Shown: piece after piece, positions 62,572-64,000 of the stretch | How the letters are laid out: every line of letters starts with the position of its first letter | Position numbering within the stretch: the first letter of the stretch is position 1 | NCBI GenBank assembly: GCA_964195945.1 | Contig: CAXMRC010000004.1 | Coordinates: 20,772 to 84,771, forward strand | Length of the DNA stretch: 64,000 nucleotides | Reading direction: 5' to 3' | Origin: JAAETI01 sp964195945 | GTDB lineage: Bacteria; Actinomycetota; Acidimicrobiia; Spongiisociales; UBA5794 | Notes under the pieces: generated by a model | The model's input: the letters and a program-made list of their open reading frames with translations, nothing else | What the model was told of the DNA's origin: nothing | Databases searched by the model: none | Position numbers and translations under genes: made by a program

Positions 62572-62665
62572 CGTACTGAGCGAAGCTCAGTACGTTGGAG
62601 TTCGCTCTGCGAACTCCCGCTAGCGAAAGCTGAGTACGTACGCGAACTGAGCGAAGCTCAGTTCG
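62572..62665. repeat. Three-hairpin repeat cluster (REP-like)
   Basis: Three perfect hairpins in 94 bases: CGTACTGAGC-GAA-GCTCAGTACG (62572-62594), GGAGTTCGC-TCT-GCGAACTCC (62597-62617) and CGAACTGAGC-GAA-GCTCAGTTCG (62643-62665). The first and third share the core CTGAGC-GAA-GCTCAG with compensatory changes at the outer end. Between them GCTAGCGAAAGCTGAGTACG repeats parts of the same motif. The cluster lies between the CBS gene (start) and the sigma factor gene (stop) on the minus strand and could end the sigma transcript. It resembles REP-type intergenic elements. Confidence 0.8.
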
Positions 62666-62725
62666 TTGGCCACAAAGCCGAGTCAGTAGGCAGATCGCGC
62701 GGAACGCAACCCAGAATCGACAGCC

Positions 62726-63775
62726 CTAGAGCAGGTCTTGCTCGCGGATGCCGAACGAGGGGTGACGGAGACGACACAGCGCCAACTTCTCGAGTTGTCG
62801 GATACGTTCCCGTGTTAGCTGGAACTCGTCGCCGATCTCTTCGAGTGTCCGCGGGACACCGTCGTAAAAGCCGTAGCGAAGCGCCAGAATCCGGCCCTCA
62901 CGGTCGGGAAGACGCTCAATGGACTTCCGAAGGCTGTTAGCGATATCCATCTCTTCGGTGACGCGCATTGGATCAATGGCATCCTCGTCCTCGATGAAGT
63001 CACCCAACTGTGCGCCGTCTTCGCCGACAGGCTGCTCGAGAGAAACCGTGTCAGCGACGCTGAGCGCAAGCTCAACCTTGTCGACATTCACGCCAGCTTC
63101 TTCGGCGATCTCTTCCGGACGTGGCTCACGGCCCAGCTCGGCTTTGAGGCTCGCTTGAGCAGCCCTCACTGCAGCCAGTGTGTCATGGAGATGAACGGGG
63201 ATACGAACAGTTCTGGATTTGTCGGCGATGGCACGAGTGATCGCCTGACGAATCCACCACGTCGCATACGTGGAGAACTTGAAGCCCTTACGCCAGTCGA
63301 ACTTCTCGACTGCGCGGATAAGACCGAGATTGCCCTCTTGGATAAGGTCGAGGAAGTCGATACCCGAAGTGTTTGCGTAGCGACGTGCGTTGGCCACAAC
63401 AAGACGAAGGTTCGCAGTTAGGAAGGCGTCTTTGGCCTCACGGCCGCGACGAATGTGGCGCCGCAACACCATTTCTTCCGACTTGCCTTTGAAAGCGGCC
63501 TTGTCAAACTTCTCTTGAGCGTTCTGACCGGCTTCGATCTTTTGGGCGTACTCAACCTCTTTCTCGGCGGTGAGTAGCTCGTATTCGCCGATGGCGGTCA
63601 GGTACTGGCTGACGAGGTCGGTAGTTAGCCGCCCTCTGTCGTCTGTCAGCTTGTTCTTGTCAAAGTCCTTGCGCGAGCGCGACAGCGTGTCACGGTCAAT
63701 CCGCTCTTTCGCTTCTTCGCGCTCGTTCATTGCTCTGTCGAGAAGCCTGTCTCGCGTTTTGCTGGTCTTCGCCAT
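62726..63775 (-). CDS. RNA polymerase sigma-70 factor (group 1/2)
   Basis: 349 residues, too short for a full housekeeping RpoD with region 1.1. Region 1.2 (DLVSQYLTAIGEYELLTAEKEVEYA), 2.1-2.4 (ANLRLVVANARRY, DLIQEGNLGLIRAVEKFDW, TYATWWIRQAITRAI), 3.0 (VHLHDTLAAVRAA) and 4.2 (TLEEIGDEFQLTRERIRQLE) are intact, so it should recognise -35/-10 promoters of the usual type. It could be the primary sigma or a SigB-like group 2 factor. GGAGG lies 9-10 bases before the ATG. Confidence 0.93.
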   Translation of the reverse strand: MAKTSKTRDRLLDRAMNEREEAKERIDRDTLSRSRKDFDKNKLTDDRGRLTTDLVSQYLTAIGEYELLTAEKEVEYAQKIEAGQNAQEKFDKAAFKGKSEEMVLRRHIRRGREAKDAFLTANLRLVVANARRYANTSGIDFLDLIQEGNLGLIRAVEKFDWRKGFKFSTYATWWIRQAITRAIADKSRTVRIPVHLHDTLAAVRAAQASLKAELGREPRPEEIAEEAGVNVDKVELALSVADTVSLEQPVGEDGAQLGDFIEDEDAIDPMRVTEEMDIANSLRKSIERLPDREGRILALRYGFYDGVPRTLEEIGDEFQLTRERIRQLEKLALCRLRHPSFGIREQDLL

Positions 63776-63856
63776 TAATGAGGTCCTCCGAGACCGTCTC
63801 GCCCTTTGTCCGAGCCGCGCGCCAGCGGCCTGAGTTGTCCTTTTCGGGGGTCACTA

Positions 63857-63885
63857 ACTATCACACAGGTATTCACGTTTGTGAA
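63857..63885 (-). promoter_or_regulatory. Probable sigma-70 promoter of the sigma factor gene
   Basis: On the minus strand TTCACA (63885-63880; 5 of 6 to TTGACA) and GATAGT (63862-63857; 4 of 6 to TATAAT) are separated by 17 bases. The expected start site near 63850 leaves a leader of about 75 bases before the ATG at 63775. The remaining bases to 64000 show nothing else I can name. Confidence 0.45.
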
Positions 63886-64000
63886 CCCCCAAAATTGGTT
63901 TTCTTCATATCGGACCAATCCTCAAGGGCATAACCCGATGCGGGTGCATCCTTCGACCGTATCGCTCTTGGCGCCCGGCGTATAGCCCCTACTTCTACTG

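Noticed and set aside
1..64000. CRISPR arrays, insertion sequences, prophage and RNA operons
   Set aside because: I looked for regularly spaced repeats, transposase or integrase motifs and conserved rRNA segments and saw none; the only clustered repeat is the triple hairpin at 62572-62665.

Overview
The window is GC-rich, densely coded chromosomal DNA with many GTG/TTG starts, lipobox lipoproteins, an MprAB-like two-component pair, a group 1/2 sigma-70 factor and a 'Gram-positive style' gene set. This suggests a high-GC actinobacterium, most plausibly of the class Acidimicrobiia; that placement is inference from gene content and style, not from a marker tree. I see no rRNA, no convincing tRNA, no CRISPR array, no insertion sequence and no phage. 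Almost the whole window is coding: no stretch over about 300 bases lacks a gene except around 22962-23469, which holds one small predicted zinc-binding protein.

Region by region. 1-7664 (minus): a partial VWA lipoprotein gene, then a complete System I cytochrome c maturation operon, ccmA-B-C-D-E-F-H-I-G in transcription order, linked by 4-8 nt overlaps and including a 37-residue CcmD. 7866-14075: thioredoxin with a histidine-rich tail, a DUF2007-like protein, the TldD/TldE protease pair, an orphan histidine kinase, an iodotyrosine-deiodinase-like flavoprotein and a tiny secreted protein. 14413-23351: a second orphan kinase, a Nudix hydrolase, YceH, glycerate 2-kinase, a DinG-type helicase, an MprAB-like pair and a small Cys/His protein. 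23470-37540: APC permease fused to Usp domains, glucose-6-phosphate dehydrogenase, an M20 peptidase, a secreted propeller-like lipoprotein, surface-sugar enzymes, a DsbA-like protein, two tandem Asp-box membrane proteins and an NYN/OST-HTH protein.

37599-44922 (minus): an ABC-2 exporter with a PLDc_N-like membrane protein, then the most interesting locus of the window: three tandem paralogous lipoproteins, each with a duplicated Cys-containing unit, directly coupled to a MacA-like adaptor carrying two peptidoglycan-binding domains and a MacB-type ATPase and permease. It looks like a dedicated envelope export or sensing machine whose lipoprotein components I cannot assign to a described function.

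45029-64000: a pseudouridine breakdown pair (PfkB kinase and PsuG) ending at a perfect 50-bp palindrome, a split XdhC pair, a HAD 5'-nucleotidase coupled to NAD-malic enzyme, a beta-solenoid membrane protein coupled to exonuclease VII (XseA/XseB), a ClC transporter with CBS and TrkA-C domains, mannose-1-phosphate guanylyltransferase, small membrane proteins, a LOG-family protein, a large HerA-like ATPase, a CBS protein, a triple-hairpin repeat and a sigma-70 factor with a recognisable promoter. Functions are assigned by reading motifs and remembered family features; no database search was run.
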